Positions 50,336 through 58,498 of a DNA stretch of 64,000 nucleotides are shown here, piece by piece. Source of the stretch: Clostridia bacterium (GTDB taxonomy: Bacteria; Bacillota; Clostridia; Christensenellales; UBA1242); the NCBI GenBank assembly GCA_900768545.1, contig CAAGDD010000004.1, positions 124,001 to 188,000 on the forward strand, given 5' to 3'. A program made the translations under genes and the position numbers. The notes under the pieces were generated by a model. It worked only from the letters and a program-made list of their open reading frames with translations. It was not told the DNA's origin and did no database searches. Every line of letters begins with the position of its first letter. Position 1 is the stretch's first letter.

Positions 50336-52030
50336 ATGGAAAGTGAATTTTTAAACGATTTTAAAACTATATCACAAAAAGATGATTTGTTTTTGAAAAT
50401 GGTTGTTGAAAGCGAAAAAAATCAAAAATATTTGCACGTTTTTGAAGAAGAACATGAAGTTGTTGTAAACTTTTTGGATTTTGAACACAAAAACTTGTCA
50501 TATTTAAAAATGTTGGCAGACCAAAAGAAAATTCAAACACTCGGTGTCACAAGAGAAGACTTGTTAAAACTTGACAAATATCTTTTGGACTCATATCCAA
50601 ATTGCGACTTTGCGGTCGAAGCAGATTATTCAAAGCCACTCAAAGCAGAAGAAGTTTTAAAACTTTTCGAATTTGAAAATTATCTTAAAAAAAGTGGAAG
50701 AAGAATGTTTTTTGTTGAAGACAGTGCGGCATATTCAATTTTGAGTGTGTTAAGTGCTGATGACTTTTTATCGGCGACAACAGACAAAATCAATTCAGCT
50801 TCTTTCAACGGACAAAAATTGTCACCTTATGAAAAGTTTTTGGCGGCGTATTATATCGTGACCACATTTAGACCTTACAAACTTGAAGAAGATGGTATGT
50901 CGTGTTATACATCTAGAATGATCTCATCAATTTTGAAACCTGACAACGAATATATTTGTTGCACAGGCTATGCTTATTTTTTGGGCGCACTTTGCAACAG
51001 AATGAACATTCCTTGTGTAATTTCGCTCGAATATGGCGGCGAAGATTTCAAAAACGAGAAAGCGGATCTCAATCACACAACTTGCCAAGTTTTTATAGAT
51101 GACAAAAAATATCATATTAAAGGGATTTTTCACAGCGATCCAACTTCTGACAGCCTTGACGAAAAAGTGCCAGTTGGAAGATTGAATTTTGTAAACAGCA
51201 CAGATGTAAACATTCGCAATCGTGACAAATCAATGGGAGTTTTGCACAACGAAATTGAAAGACTTTTGGATAGTGACAAAAAAAATTATAAAAAACTGGC
51301 TGAAGCGCTCAAACATTGTTATATGGGCAGCCGATATGTAAACTTTTTCGACAGGTGCAAAGCGATTGATGACGAACTATACACCGAAGACGACCTTATT
51401 AGAATTTATGACTACATTTTTGAAAAAATTGGCAAAAACTTGAAAGAACGCGAAAATGTGGTTGAAAACGAGAGAGATTTTTCTGTCGATTTGATGGTTT
51501 CGCTGCTCGAACTTAAAGGTTTTGAAGGATTAAACAAAGTTCCAAAGTCGTTTTTGAAAAAGGTAAAAGCTGACAAAGCGCTTTCTTATGAATTTGCGAG
51601 CAAACTTGCTTACACCAAATTTTTGGAAGATTTGGCACGCGAAAAAGCCGATGTTTCTGTTGCAAGATATTGCAAGAAGTTTTGGAAAGAGAATAAAAAT
51701 ACTTTTGTTATCAGCACAGACAAAACAAAAAAAGCTTATATCACCGCTTTTTCGGCACTTATGGCTGGAAAGAAAAACAAGGATGTTGTCGAAAAGTGGT
51801 GTGCGAGAGTTTTTGCCAGCACAATCAATGTCGAACTTGAATATCAAATCGACCGCTCAAAACAGTTCTTGAAAAAAGATAATGTTGTGGCAAAGCCTGT
51901 TATGTTTGAAAGGTTTTGGGCGCAAGAAGGCGTTGACAAAAACGATTATGTTTTGACAGAAGAATGTTTAAAAAAACACATACTTTTTGAAGTAAGAAAG
52001 ATTTTGGCTGACCTTGAAAGGCAAAAATAA
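50336..52030 (+). CDS. Transglutaminase-like cysteine protein
   Basis: A 564-residue cytoplasmic protein of unknown role. The central region has the order expected of a transglutaminase-core triad: cysteine in YICCTGYAYFLGALCN (near residue 205), histidine in DLNHTTCQVF (near residue 245) and aspartate in FHSDPTSDSL. Flanking N- and C-terminal regions are helical and charged, unrecognised. No signal peptide. TTGGGG sits 5 bases before the ATG; a GTG six bases earlier is less likely. It is a single gene between two transcription units. Confidence 0.75.
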   Translation: MESEFLNDFKTISQKDDLFLKMVVESEKNQKYLHVFEEEHEVVVNFLDFEHKNLSYLKMLADQKKIQTLGVTREDLLKLDKYLLDSYPNCDFAVEADYSKPLKAEEVLKLFEFENYLKKSGRRMFFVEDSAAYSILSVLSADDFLSATTDKINSASFNGQKLSPYEKFLAAYYIVTTFRPYKLEEDGMSCYTSRMISSILKPDNEYICCTGYAYFLGALCNRMNIPCVISLEYGGEDFKNEKADLNHTTCQVFIDDKKYHIKGIFHSDPTSDSLDEKVPVGRLNFVNSTDVNIRNRDKSMGVLHNEIERLLDSDKKNYKKLAEALKHCYMGSRYVNFFDRCKAIDDELYTEDDLIRIYDYIFEKIGKNLKERENVVENERDFSVDLMVSLLELKGFEGLNKVPKSFLKKVKADKALSYEFASKLAYTKFLEDLAREKADVSVARYCKKFWKENKNTFVISTDKTKKAYITAFSALMAGKKNKDVVEKWCARVFASTINVELEYQIDRSKQFLKKDNVVAKPVMFERFWAQEGVDKNDYVLTEECLKKHILFEVRKILADLERQK

Positions 52031-52098
52031 TGAAATTTAGGTGACTTTTTGAAAAGTTGACAAATTTCGACAAAAAAAATAAAAATGTGCACAAAATT

Positions 52099-52127
52099 TT
52101 GAAATTTTGTTTGGATTGTGCTATAAT
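52099..52127 (+). promoter_or_regulatory. Promoter of the small membrane peptide and yajC
   Basis: TTGAAA, 17 bases, TATAAT, with TG two bases before the -10 box. Confidence 0.82.
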
Positions 52128-52155
52128 TATATGGTAAAGTAAAAAGGAGTAAGTT

Positions 52156-52230
52156 ATGGGAATCAATGAAATCGTTTTACCTTTAGGACTGGTTTTTGTC
52201 TTGTTGGTTATGGGATTTTATTTCAAATAA
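52156..52230 (+). CDS. 24-aa single-pass membrane peptide upstream of yajC
   Basis: A tiny gene with AAAGGAG 6 bases before the ATG and a good promoter. It encodes MGINEIVLPLGL followed by VFVLLVMGFYFK: a hydrophobic helix with a short N-terminus and a positively charged end. It is 30 bases upstream of yajC and probably co-transcribed. The signals make expression likely; function is unknown. A role in the Sec accessory complex is inferred only from position. Confidence 0.65.
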   Translation: MGINEIVLPLGLVFVLLVMGFYFK

Positions 52231-52259
52231 TTTCTTAAAAACAAAAAGGAGAGAAAAAT

Positions 52260-52772
52260 ATGTATATGTTATTGGCTGAAACACCAAAAAATGGTTGGGT
52301 AAGTTATGTCTTGATTGGAATTATCGCTTTGATGCTTATTGCACTTCCAATTTTGATGAATCAAAGAAACAAAAAAGAAACACAAAAAATTCAAGAACAA
52401 ACAAATTCGCTCAAAGTGGGCGACAAGGTTTTGACAACAAGTGGCGTTTATGGAACTATCACCGAAATCAAATTTGACGACACGCAAAAAATGGTTGTTA
52501 TTGAAACTGGCGGCAAAAACAAAAGTTATCTCAGCGTAGATGCTTATGCGATTTACACAGTTTTCAAAAGCGAAGCCGAACTTAAACGCGAAGCCGAAGA
52601 AAAAGCTTTGGCTGAAGAAAAGGCGAAAGAAGTTTTAAAAACTGAAGAAATCAAAGAAGACAAGCCTGAAGAAAAGGTTGAAGTTGTCGAAGAAAAAGAA
52701 GAAAATGCAGAAGTTTTGAAAGAAGAAAAGAAAGAAAAACCTGCAAAAAAATCTTCAAAAAAGAACAAATAA
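52260..52772 (+). CDS. yajC: Preprotein translocase subunit YajC
   Basis: A 170-residue protein: N-terminal membrane helix (residues 14-34), then LMNQRNKKETQKIQEQTNSL and VGDKVLTTSGVYGTITEI, the YajC core. A long Lys/Glu tail (about 95-170) makes it bigger than the usual 100 residues. It belongs to the SecDF-YajC accessory complex of the Sec channel; secD and secF lie 640 bases downstream. AAAGGAGA precedes the ATG. Confidence 0.92.
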   Translation: MYMLLAETPKNGWVSYVLIGIIALMLIALPILMNQRNKKETQKIQEQTNSLKVGDKVLTTSGVYGTITEIKFDDTQKMVVIETGGKNKSYLSVDAYAIYTVFKSEAELKREAEEKALAEEKAKEVLKTEEIKEDKPEEKVEVVEEKEENAEVLKEEKKEKPAKKSSKKNK

Positions 52773-52776
52773 ATTT

Positions 52777-52805
52777 AAGAAAGGTCAAAAGCCTTTCTTT
52801 TTTTT
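52777..52805 (+). terminator. Terminator after yajC
   Basis: AAGAAAGG/CCTTTCTT stem and T run. Confidence 0.88.
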
Positions 52806-52937
52806 GTGTTATTTTTGGCGTTTTGTCAAATTTTTGAGATTGTGTTGTCCTTCTTGTAAATGTGTTTTGACATATTGAGAAAAACAAAATCATATCTTAA
52901 AGTATTGAAGGTTTATTTTGTTTTCGGGGAGGCAATA

Positions 52938-53339
52938 ATGAAAGCAAGAACATTAAAAAATGACAAAAACAGCAGCGCCGCAATGGCAATTTTAAAAGGC
53001 GTGATCGTTGCTTTGTGTGTTTCGCTTGTGGGCATTTTGATATTTGCATTTTTGTTACGTTTTACAAGCATTTCTGACAAAATTATCGCTCCGGTCAATC
53101 AAGTCATCAAAGGTGTAAGCATCTTTTTTGGAGTTTTTATCGGTCTTAAAAAACACAAAGAAATGGGGCTTTTAAACGGACTTTTTATTGGTCTTTTGTT
53201 TACAATTTTGGCGTTTTTGGTGTTCTCTTTGCTTGATGGGGCTTTCTGTTTTGACAAAACTTTGTTAAACGATATTGTTTTCGGTAGCATTATTGGCGCG
53301 ATTTGTGGAATTATTTGCGTCAACCTTAAAAAAAATTAA
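52938..53339 (+). CDS. TIGR04086-like four-helix membrane protein
   Basis: A 133-residue membrane protein with four helices (about 18-40, 47-65, 78-98, 110-130), containing GVIVALCVSLVGILIFA and IKGVSIFFGVFIG. The pattern and the position between yajC and secD match the TIGR04086 family of Clostridia, function unknown. GGGGAGG lies 7 bases before the ATG. The N-terminus is basic and extended compared with a bare four-helix bundle. Confidence 0.8.
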   Translation: MKARTLKNDKNSSAAMAILKGVIVALCVSLVGILIFAFLLRFTSISDKIIAPVNQVIKGVSIFFGVFIGLKKHKEMGLLNGLFIGLLFTILAFLVFSLLDGAFCFDKTLLNDIVFGSIIGAICGIICVNLKKN

Positions 53340-53347
53340 GTTTTTGA

Positions 53348-53376
53348 TTGACAACGACCCCTAAATGTATTATACT
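53348..53376 (+). promoter_or_regulatory. secD-secF promoter
   Basis: TTGACA, 17 bases, TATACT. Confidence 0.8.
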
Positions 53377-53410
53377 TATGCAGTAGATTTATACTTATTA
53401 AGGGGACGAA

Positions 53411-54772
53411 ATGGCTAGAACTAGAAGTAGAACAAAGAAAAATTCCATTTTAAATTTCGTGGCTGTAACTATCCTGACAATTGTTGGGTTAGTTTTATCA
53501 TTTTGCAGTTTCACCAATCCATTTACAGGAAACAAATACAATGGCTTTGCAAGATCAATTTCTCTTGGTTTGGATCTTGCCGGTGGTGTGTCAGTCGTTT
53601 ATGATTGCTCACTTTCAGAAGACCACGCAGGACAAGACCTTGACAAAGCGATTGACGCAACAGTAACCAGACTTACAGATGTTATCGCAGGTCAATATAG
53701 TGAAGCGACAATCACAAGACAAGGCAGCACAAAAATTCGTATCGAAGTGCCTTCTGTGACAGACTCTCAAGAAATTTTCAATTTGATTGGTGAGCCTACT
53801 CCACTTTATATGACACTCACAAAGGGTGGCGAAGCAAGACTTAAAGGTGAACACATCTCTGACGTTTATGTCTCACAACAAAAAAAGTCTGACGGCTCTG
53901 GCTATGAAAACGGCGTTACTTTGAAGTTTACAAAAGATGGACAAGCAGAATTTGAAAAGTTGACAGAAGACGCTGCAGCAAGTTCTGACCACAAAATTTA
54001 TATTTATATCGGCGAAATTGGAGAAGTAACTCCACTCGAACTTACTTGCGAAAAGAAAATTGTCGGCGATTCAACATTTATTTCGGGTAGTTTTGACACT
54101 TATGACCAAGCACACGATTATGCTTTGAAGATTATGAGCGGAACTTTCAATTGCAAACTCGAACTTCTTGAAAACTCAATCATCTCTGCGACTTTGGGCG
54201 CAAACGCTCTCAAATATTGCTTGATCGGCGGATTTGTTGGACTTTTGCTTATCTTTGCTATTTTGTGGTTGAGATATGGCGATTTCGGTCTTTTGGCATC
54301 ATTCGCTTTGATTATTTATTTGGTTTTGATGTTGTTCTTCTTACAATCAATTTCATTTATCCAACTTACACTTCCAGGTCTTGCTGGTATCGTTTTGAGT
54401 ATCGGTATGGCCGTTGACGGAACTGTTATTATCTTTGAAAGAGTTAGAGAAGAATATAAGTCGGGTAAAAAGATTCCACTTGCTTCAAAACTTGGTTTCA
54501 AGCGTGCCTTCTGGCCAATTTTCGATAGCAATATCACAACTATCATCTCTGGCGTCGTTCTTTACATTTTGGGAACAGCATCAATCAAAGGCTTTGCTAT
54601 CACATTGCTTATTGGTTTGCTCCTTTCAATGTTTATGAACCTTGTTGTTTTGCGCTTCTTTGTAAAGTGGTATTTGCCACTCAACAGCGTTAAGGCAAAG
54701 AAACTTCATTTGCCAAAACAAGTTTCGCACTTCAAAGAGCCTGAAACTCAAACAGTAGGAGGGCAAAACTAA
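53411..54772 (+). CDS. secD: Protein translocase subunit SecD
   Basis: A 453-residue RND-family component using the proton gradient to help pull secreted proteins out. One N-terminal helix and the motif GLDLAGGVSVVYD are followed by the periplasmic P1 domain and then five helices with GLAGIVLSIGMAVDGTVIIFERVREE, the conserved D-G-T motif. It is shorter than the E. coli protein, as in other Gram-positives. The stop overlaps the secF ATG by one base. Confidence 0.95.
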   Translation: MARTRSRTKKNSILNFVAVTILTIVGLVLSFCSFTNPFTGNKYNGFARSISLGLDLAGGVSVVYDCSLSEDHAGQDLDKAIDATVTRLTDVIAGQYSEATITRQGSTKIRIEVPSVTDSQEIFNLIGEPTPLYMTLTKGGEARLKGEHISDVYVSQQKKSDGSGYENGVTLKFTKDGQAEFEKLTEDAAASSDHKIYIYIGEIGEVTPLELTCEKKIVGDSTFISGSFDTYDQAHDYALKIMSGTFNCKLELLENSIISATLGANALKYCLIGGFVGLLLIFAILWLRYGDFGLLASFALIIYLVLMLFFLQSISFIQLTLPGLAGIVLSIGMAVDGTVIIFERVREEYKSGKKIPLASKLGFKRAFWPIFDSNITTIISGVVLYILGTASIKGFAITLLIGLLLSMFMNLVVLRFFVKWYLPLNSVKAKKLHLPKQVSHFKEPETQTVGGQN

Positions 54773-55896
54773 TGACTAAATTTAAGAAAACAAAAACTTC
54801 TATTGATGACAGAATTCAAAATTCAAAATTTGACTTTTGCAAAAACTTGAAATGGATGCTTATAGCTCCAATCGCAATTATTATTGTAGGTATTGTTCTT
54901 CTTTGCACACTCGGTTTCAATCTTGGAATCGACTTCACTGGCGGAACAAATATGAAAATTTTTGTAAACTCTGACACAACAATCAGCGAACAAGTTTACA
55001 ATGTTGACACAGATTTAAACACAATCGAAAACTTGGCAAATCAAGTTTTGGCAGGACACGGACTTAAAGTTGGGACTATCCAAAAAACAAAAATGGACGT
55101 TGAAGGCTTGGGGGAAGTTGATGCAGTTATTATCAAATTCCAAAATCCTAGCGACGACTCTGATATGGAAAATGTAAACAAAGAAATCCGTTTCGAACTC
55201 TTGCAAAAATTTGGCTTTGTAAAAGGTGAAGATGTCACAGTTGACAATTTCGAAAGTGAAGACTTCGCAAAATATGTTGAAAATGAAGGTTTCACATCTG
55301 CAAGTGCCAGCGGCGAACTTATGATGAAATCATTTATCGCTTTGCTTGTTGCTGTTGTTTTGATTTTGATCTATGTTATTATTAGATTCGAATTTACAAG
55401 CGGACTTGCTTCAATTTTGGCAATTATGCATGATGTTTTGATCACTGCTTCAATCGTTTTGATTTGCAGAATCCAAATCAATGTTTCATTTATCGCAGCA
55501 CTTATCACAATTTTGGGCTACTCAATCAACAACAATATTATCATCTTTGATAGAATGAGAGAAGAACTCAAACTTGCAAATCAACAAAATCTCAAAATCG
55601 ACAACAATCAAATCGCAAACATATCTGTTAAAGATTCTCTTATGCGTTCGATTTTGACTGGGCTTACAACTTTCGTTATGATCTTTATGATCACTGTTAT
55701 CGGCGTTGCCGATATCCGCGAATTTGCATTCCCAATTATGATCGGGATCTTGGCCGGCTTCTATTCTTCAGTGTTTATCACTCCGGGTCTTTGGGCTATC
55801 GCTTACAAACCTAAAAAGAGAAAGAAAGTGGCAAAGGTTGAAACAAAAACTGAAACAGAAGTTGAAGTTTTGGACAATCAAACTGATGAACAATAA
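54772..55896 (+). CDS. secF: Protein translocase subunit SecF
   Basis: A 374-residue partner of SecD. GIDFTGGTNMKIF after the first helix, then the P4 region, then ALITILGYSINNNIIIFDRMRE, in which the usual DT is replaced by NN, and FALLTL-type C-terminal helices. Note the SINNNI in place of SINDTV, a change also seen in some Clostridia. A Lys/Glu tail ends it. Overlap with secD implies tight coupling. Confidence 0.95.
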   Translation: MTKFKKTKTSIDDRIQNSKFDFCKNLKWMLIAPIAIIIVGIVLLCTLGFNLGIDFTGGTNMKIFVNSDTTISEQVYNVDTDLNTIENLANQVLAGHGLKVGTIQKTKMDVEGLGEVDAVIIKFQNPSDDSDMENVNKEIRFELLQKFGFVKGEDVTVDNFESEDFAKYVENEGFTSASASGELMMKSFIALLVAVVLILIYVIIRFEFTSGLASILAIMHDVLITASIVLICRIQINVSFIAALITILGYSINNNIIIFDRMREELKLANQQNLKIDNNQIANISVKDSLMRSILTGLTTFVMIFMITVIGVADIREFAFPIMIGILAGFYSSVFITPGLWAIAYKPKKRKKVAKVETKTETEVEVLDNQTDEQ

Positions 55897-55901
55897 AATA
55901 A

Positions 55902-55927
55902 AAACTTGCAGAAATGCAAGTTTTTTT
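55902..55927 (+). terminator. Terminator after secF
   Basis: AAACTTGCA/TGCAAGTTT stem followed by T residues. From here to dinB (56150) the sequence is A+T-rich and holds no gene I can support. Confidence 0.9.
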
Positions 55928-56150
55928 ATTGTAAAGTAGTAAAAAAGTAGTAAAAAATGTAAAAATAAAAAAACAGCAGAAAAATGTGTGCAAAATGCGA
56001 AAAACAAGTGTTGGTGGGCGTTTGCTTATAAAATGTATATATTATTTATATAATTTTTTTTATAGCATAAGCTTTTTATAAAATCCACACTTTTGATTGG
56101 TCAAATTTTGCAGCGCACTTTATTGTTTAAGTTGAATTTCAAAATGTATC

Positions 56151-57359
56151 TTATTGTGGGTGCTCTTCGTCTTTGTTTTTGCGATTTATAAACGAAGTTG
56201 TGTCGCTGGCGATAAAAATTTTGTCGCGTCCAAATTTTTCTTTGATTTCGTTTATCGCGTCGGTCAATTCGTTTGCTTCTTGACCAAAAAACGAAAGCTG
56301 TTCGGTCTTTTCAAGACTTTTAAGATTTGAAACGCTCACTCGAATGGCACGCACTGGTTTAGAAAAATCCCAAAAGGTATTTAAAACATTTATTGCGTTT
56401 TTGTAAAGGTCTTCGTTTGAGCGGAACGCTGCGAAAGTTTTGTTGTGGTGATAATAATGAAAATCGGCTGTTTTTACAGTTACGCCGACTGTGCTGGCTT
56501 GAAAATTTGAGTCTTTCATTCGATTTGCTATCTTTTCGCACAAAAAAGTGAGCACTTTTTCAATGTCTTCACGAGTTGTGACATCGACGACCGTCGTTGT
56601 GCCGTTTCCAATGCTTTTGGGCGGGTGCGACTCATAAAAATTTTCAACTTTTTCATCGTATTCGCCGCGAAGTTTTAGCCAAAGTTCGTGACCAGCTTTG
56701 TTTGTGATTTGCTCGACAAAATTTTCGTCTAAATTGACAAAATCGCCGATTGTGTTTATATTCATTTTTTCAAATTTTGCGGTCAATTTTCGCCCAATTC
56801 CAACGATAGAATTTAATGGCAGCGGATATGCTTTTTGCTTGAAATTATCGCGCGAAAAGACGGTTGTGGCGTCGGGCTTTTTGTAGTCACTTCCAAGTTT
56901 TGCAAAAATCTTTGAAAACGACACGCCGACTGACACGGTAAAGCCAAATTGTTCTTTGACTATTTGTCTAATTTCGTCGGCAATTTCCTTTCCACTTTTG
57001 CCCAAATATTTCAAACTTGCTGTCACATCAAGCCAGCATTCGTCAAGCCCCATAGGCTCAATCAAATCGGTGTAATTTTGATACAATTCTTGAAGTTCTG
57101 CCGAGATTTTTTGATAAAGTTCATAATGCGGAGCCAAGGTGACAAGGTCGGCACATTTTTGTTTTGCTTCCCAAATTGCTTCGCCAGTTTTGACGCCAAA
57201 CTTTTTTGCAATGTCGTTCTTCGCCAAAATAATGCCGGTGCGCTTTTCAGGATTTCCTGTCACGGCGACTGGTTTGTCTTTCAGTTCGGGGTGCGTTGAA
57301 CACTCGACCGAAGCAAAAAAATTGTTGACATCGACATGCAAAATTGTCTTCTCTTTCAT
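56151..57359 (-). CDS. dinB: DNA polymerase IV (Y family)
   Basis: A 402-residue translesion polymerase. LHVDVNNFFASVEC is the first catalytic motif, MGLDECWLDVT the second with the catalytic Asp-Glu pair, and VGVSFSKIFAKLGSDYKKP the third; the little-finger domain follows. QLSFF near the C-terminus is a beta-clamp binding box. The usual SYDEC..D is GLDECWLD here. The ATG giving MKEKTILHVD is the better start; upstream in-frame codons lie in the promoter region shared with the divergent amidohydrolase gene. Confidence 0.94.
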   Translation of the reverse strand: MKEKTILHVDVNNFFASVECSTHPELKDKPVAVTGNPEKRTGIILAKNDIAKKFGVKTGEAIWEAKQKCADLVTLAPHYELYQKISAELQELYQNYTDLIEPMGLDECWLDVTASLKYLGKSGKEIADEIRQIVKEQFGFTVSVGVSFSKIFAKLGSDYKKPDATTVFSRDNFKQKAYPLPLNSIVGIGRKLTAKFEKMNINTIGDFVNLDENFVEQITNKAGHELWLKLRGEYDEKVENFYESHPPKSIGNGTTTVVDVTTREDIEKVLTFLCEKIANRMKDSNFQASTVGVTVKTADFHYYHHNKTFAAFRSNEDLYKNAINVLNTFWDFSKPVRAIRVSVSNLKSLEKTEQLSFFGQEANELTDAINEIKEKFGRDKIFIASDTTSFINRKNKDEEHPQ

Positions 57360-57420
57360 TTGCCATTTGACTCCAATTTTGATATAATACAACTATATTT
57401 TAAGACAAGTGGGGTGAATT

Positions 57421-58485
57421 ATGCAAAAGATTTGTTATCAAAACGCAAATATTTTATCTTTGCAAAGCGGGGAACTGCATTTTTGCGACATTTTGGTCGA
57501 AGATGGAAAGTTTGTTGACTTTGGAAAATTTGGCAAATTGAATTGTGAAAAAGTCGATCTCAATGGCGGAATTGTTCTTCCTTCTTTTGTAAATTTGTTT
57601 TGCCATAGCGAAAATGCTTTTAAGAAAACTTATGGCGAAGAAAAAGCACAAAAACTTTCAAAACAAGACCAAAAAACGGCTGTGAAAGAGTTGATGAAGC
57701 TAAAAAATATTTTGGCTGGTGCTGTGATTTTCAATGATGTTGCTGACTGCGAAAACAAAGCGGAAGTTATCGAAAATTTTGGTGATTTTGATGAAAAATC
57801 TTTATCAAATTTGAGTGAAAATTTGGCGAAAAACAAACTTCGACCATTTGCTCGCGCTGGGCTTGATTTGTGCGAACTTGGCACTGTTGACAAGACGTTT
57901 AAAAATCCACTTTCAAACGTTTTGGAAGACTTTGGAATTTTGGATCGAAAGCCAACAATAGTGGGTGGAAATTGTTTTGAAAAAGACGAACTTTCGCTTT
58001 TAAAACAATATGATTGCGACTTTTGCTTGACTCCAAGTGAAGACGGAAAATTTGGACGCAGACCAACAAATTTTGTTACTTTGCGTCACTTGGGCTTTAA
58101 TGTGGGCATCGGCAGCGGATATTCGTTTGAAGTTGACTTTTTTGGCTTTATGCGACAGATTTTGATGAATCAACGCGGGCTTTTTGAAGACAAAAATTGT
58201 GTGACAGAGCAAGAAGTTTTGCGCCTTGCCACAACTTGCGGAGCAAAGATTTTGCTTGGCAAGTCAAACGAGATTGAAAAGGGCAGTGATGCGGATTTTT
58301 TTGTGCTTGAAAACACAATTTCACTTTATGATGACATTTTCAAGACAATTGTTTGGGAAAAATCGAAAAAAGATGTTGTTTTAAGTGTTAAAAATGGTGA
58401 AATTTTGCAAAAAAATGGCAAAATCGTTGGCAAAAATTTGCCTTCTTATGATAAAATTATATTGACCTTAAATGGTGCAAAATAG
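57421..58485 (+). CDS. Amidohydrolase-like protein with lost metal ligands
   Basis: A 354-residue protein of the cytosine deaminase/SAH-deaminase amidohydrolase fold: DILVEDGKFVDFGKF, then GGIVLPSFVNLFCHSEN where the HxH metal motif should be, and later KGSDADFFVLE typical of the C-terminal strand. The first histidine of HxH is phenylalanine, the usual central histidine region reads IVGGNCFEKDE, and the catalytic aspartate of LGTD is glycine in GIGSGY. It is probably a pseudoenzyme. GGGGTG is 7 bases before the ATG, and the gene abuts tex. Confidence 0.78.
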   Translation: MQKICYQNANILSLQSGELHFCDILVEDGKFVDFGKFGKLNCEKVDLNGGIVLPSFVNLFCHSENAFKKTYGEEKAQKLSKQDQKTAVKELMKLKNILAGAVIFNDVADCENKAEVIENFGDFDEKSLSNLSENLAKNKLRPFARAGLDLCELGTVDKTFKNPLSNVLEDFGILDRKPTIVGGNCFEKDELSLLKQYDCDFCLTPSEDGKFGRRPTNFVTLRHLGFNVGIGSGYSFEVDFFGFMRQILMNQRGLFEDKNCVTEQEVLRLATTCGAKILLGKSNEIEKGSDADFFVLENTISLYDDIFKTIVWEKSKKDVVLSVKNGEILQKNGKIVGKNLPSYDKIILTLNGAK

Positions 58486-58498
58486 GAGATACAAAAAG

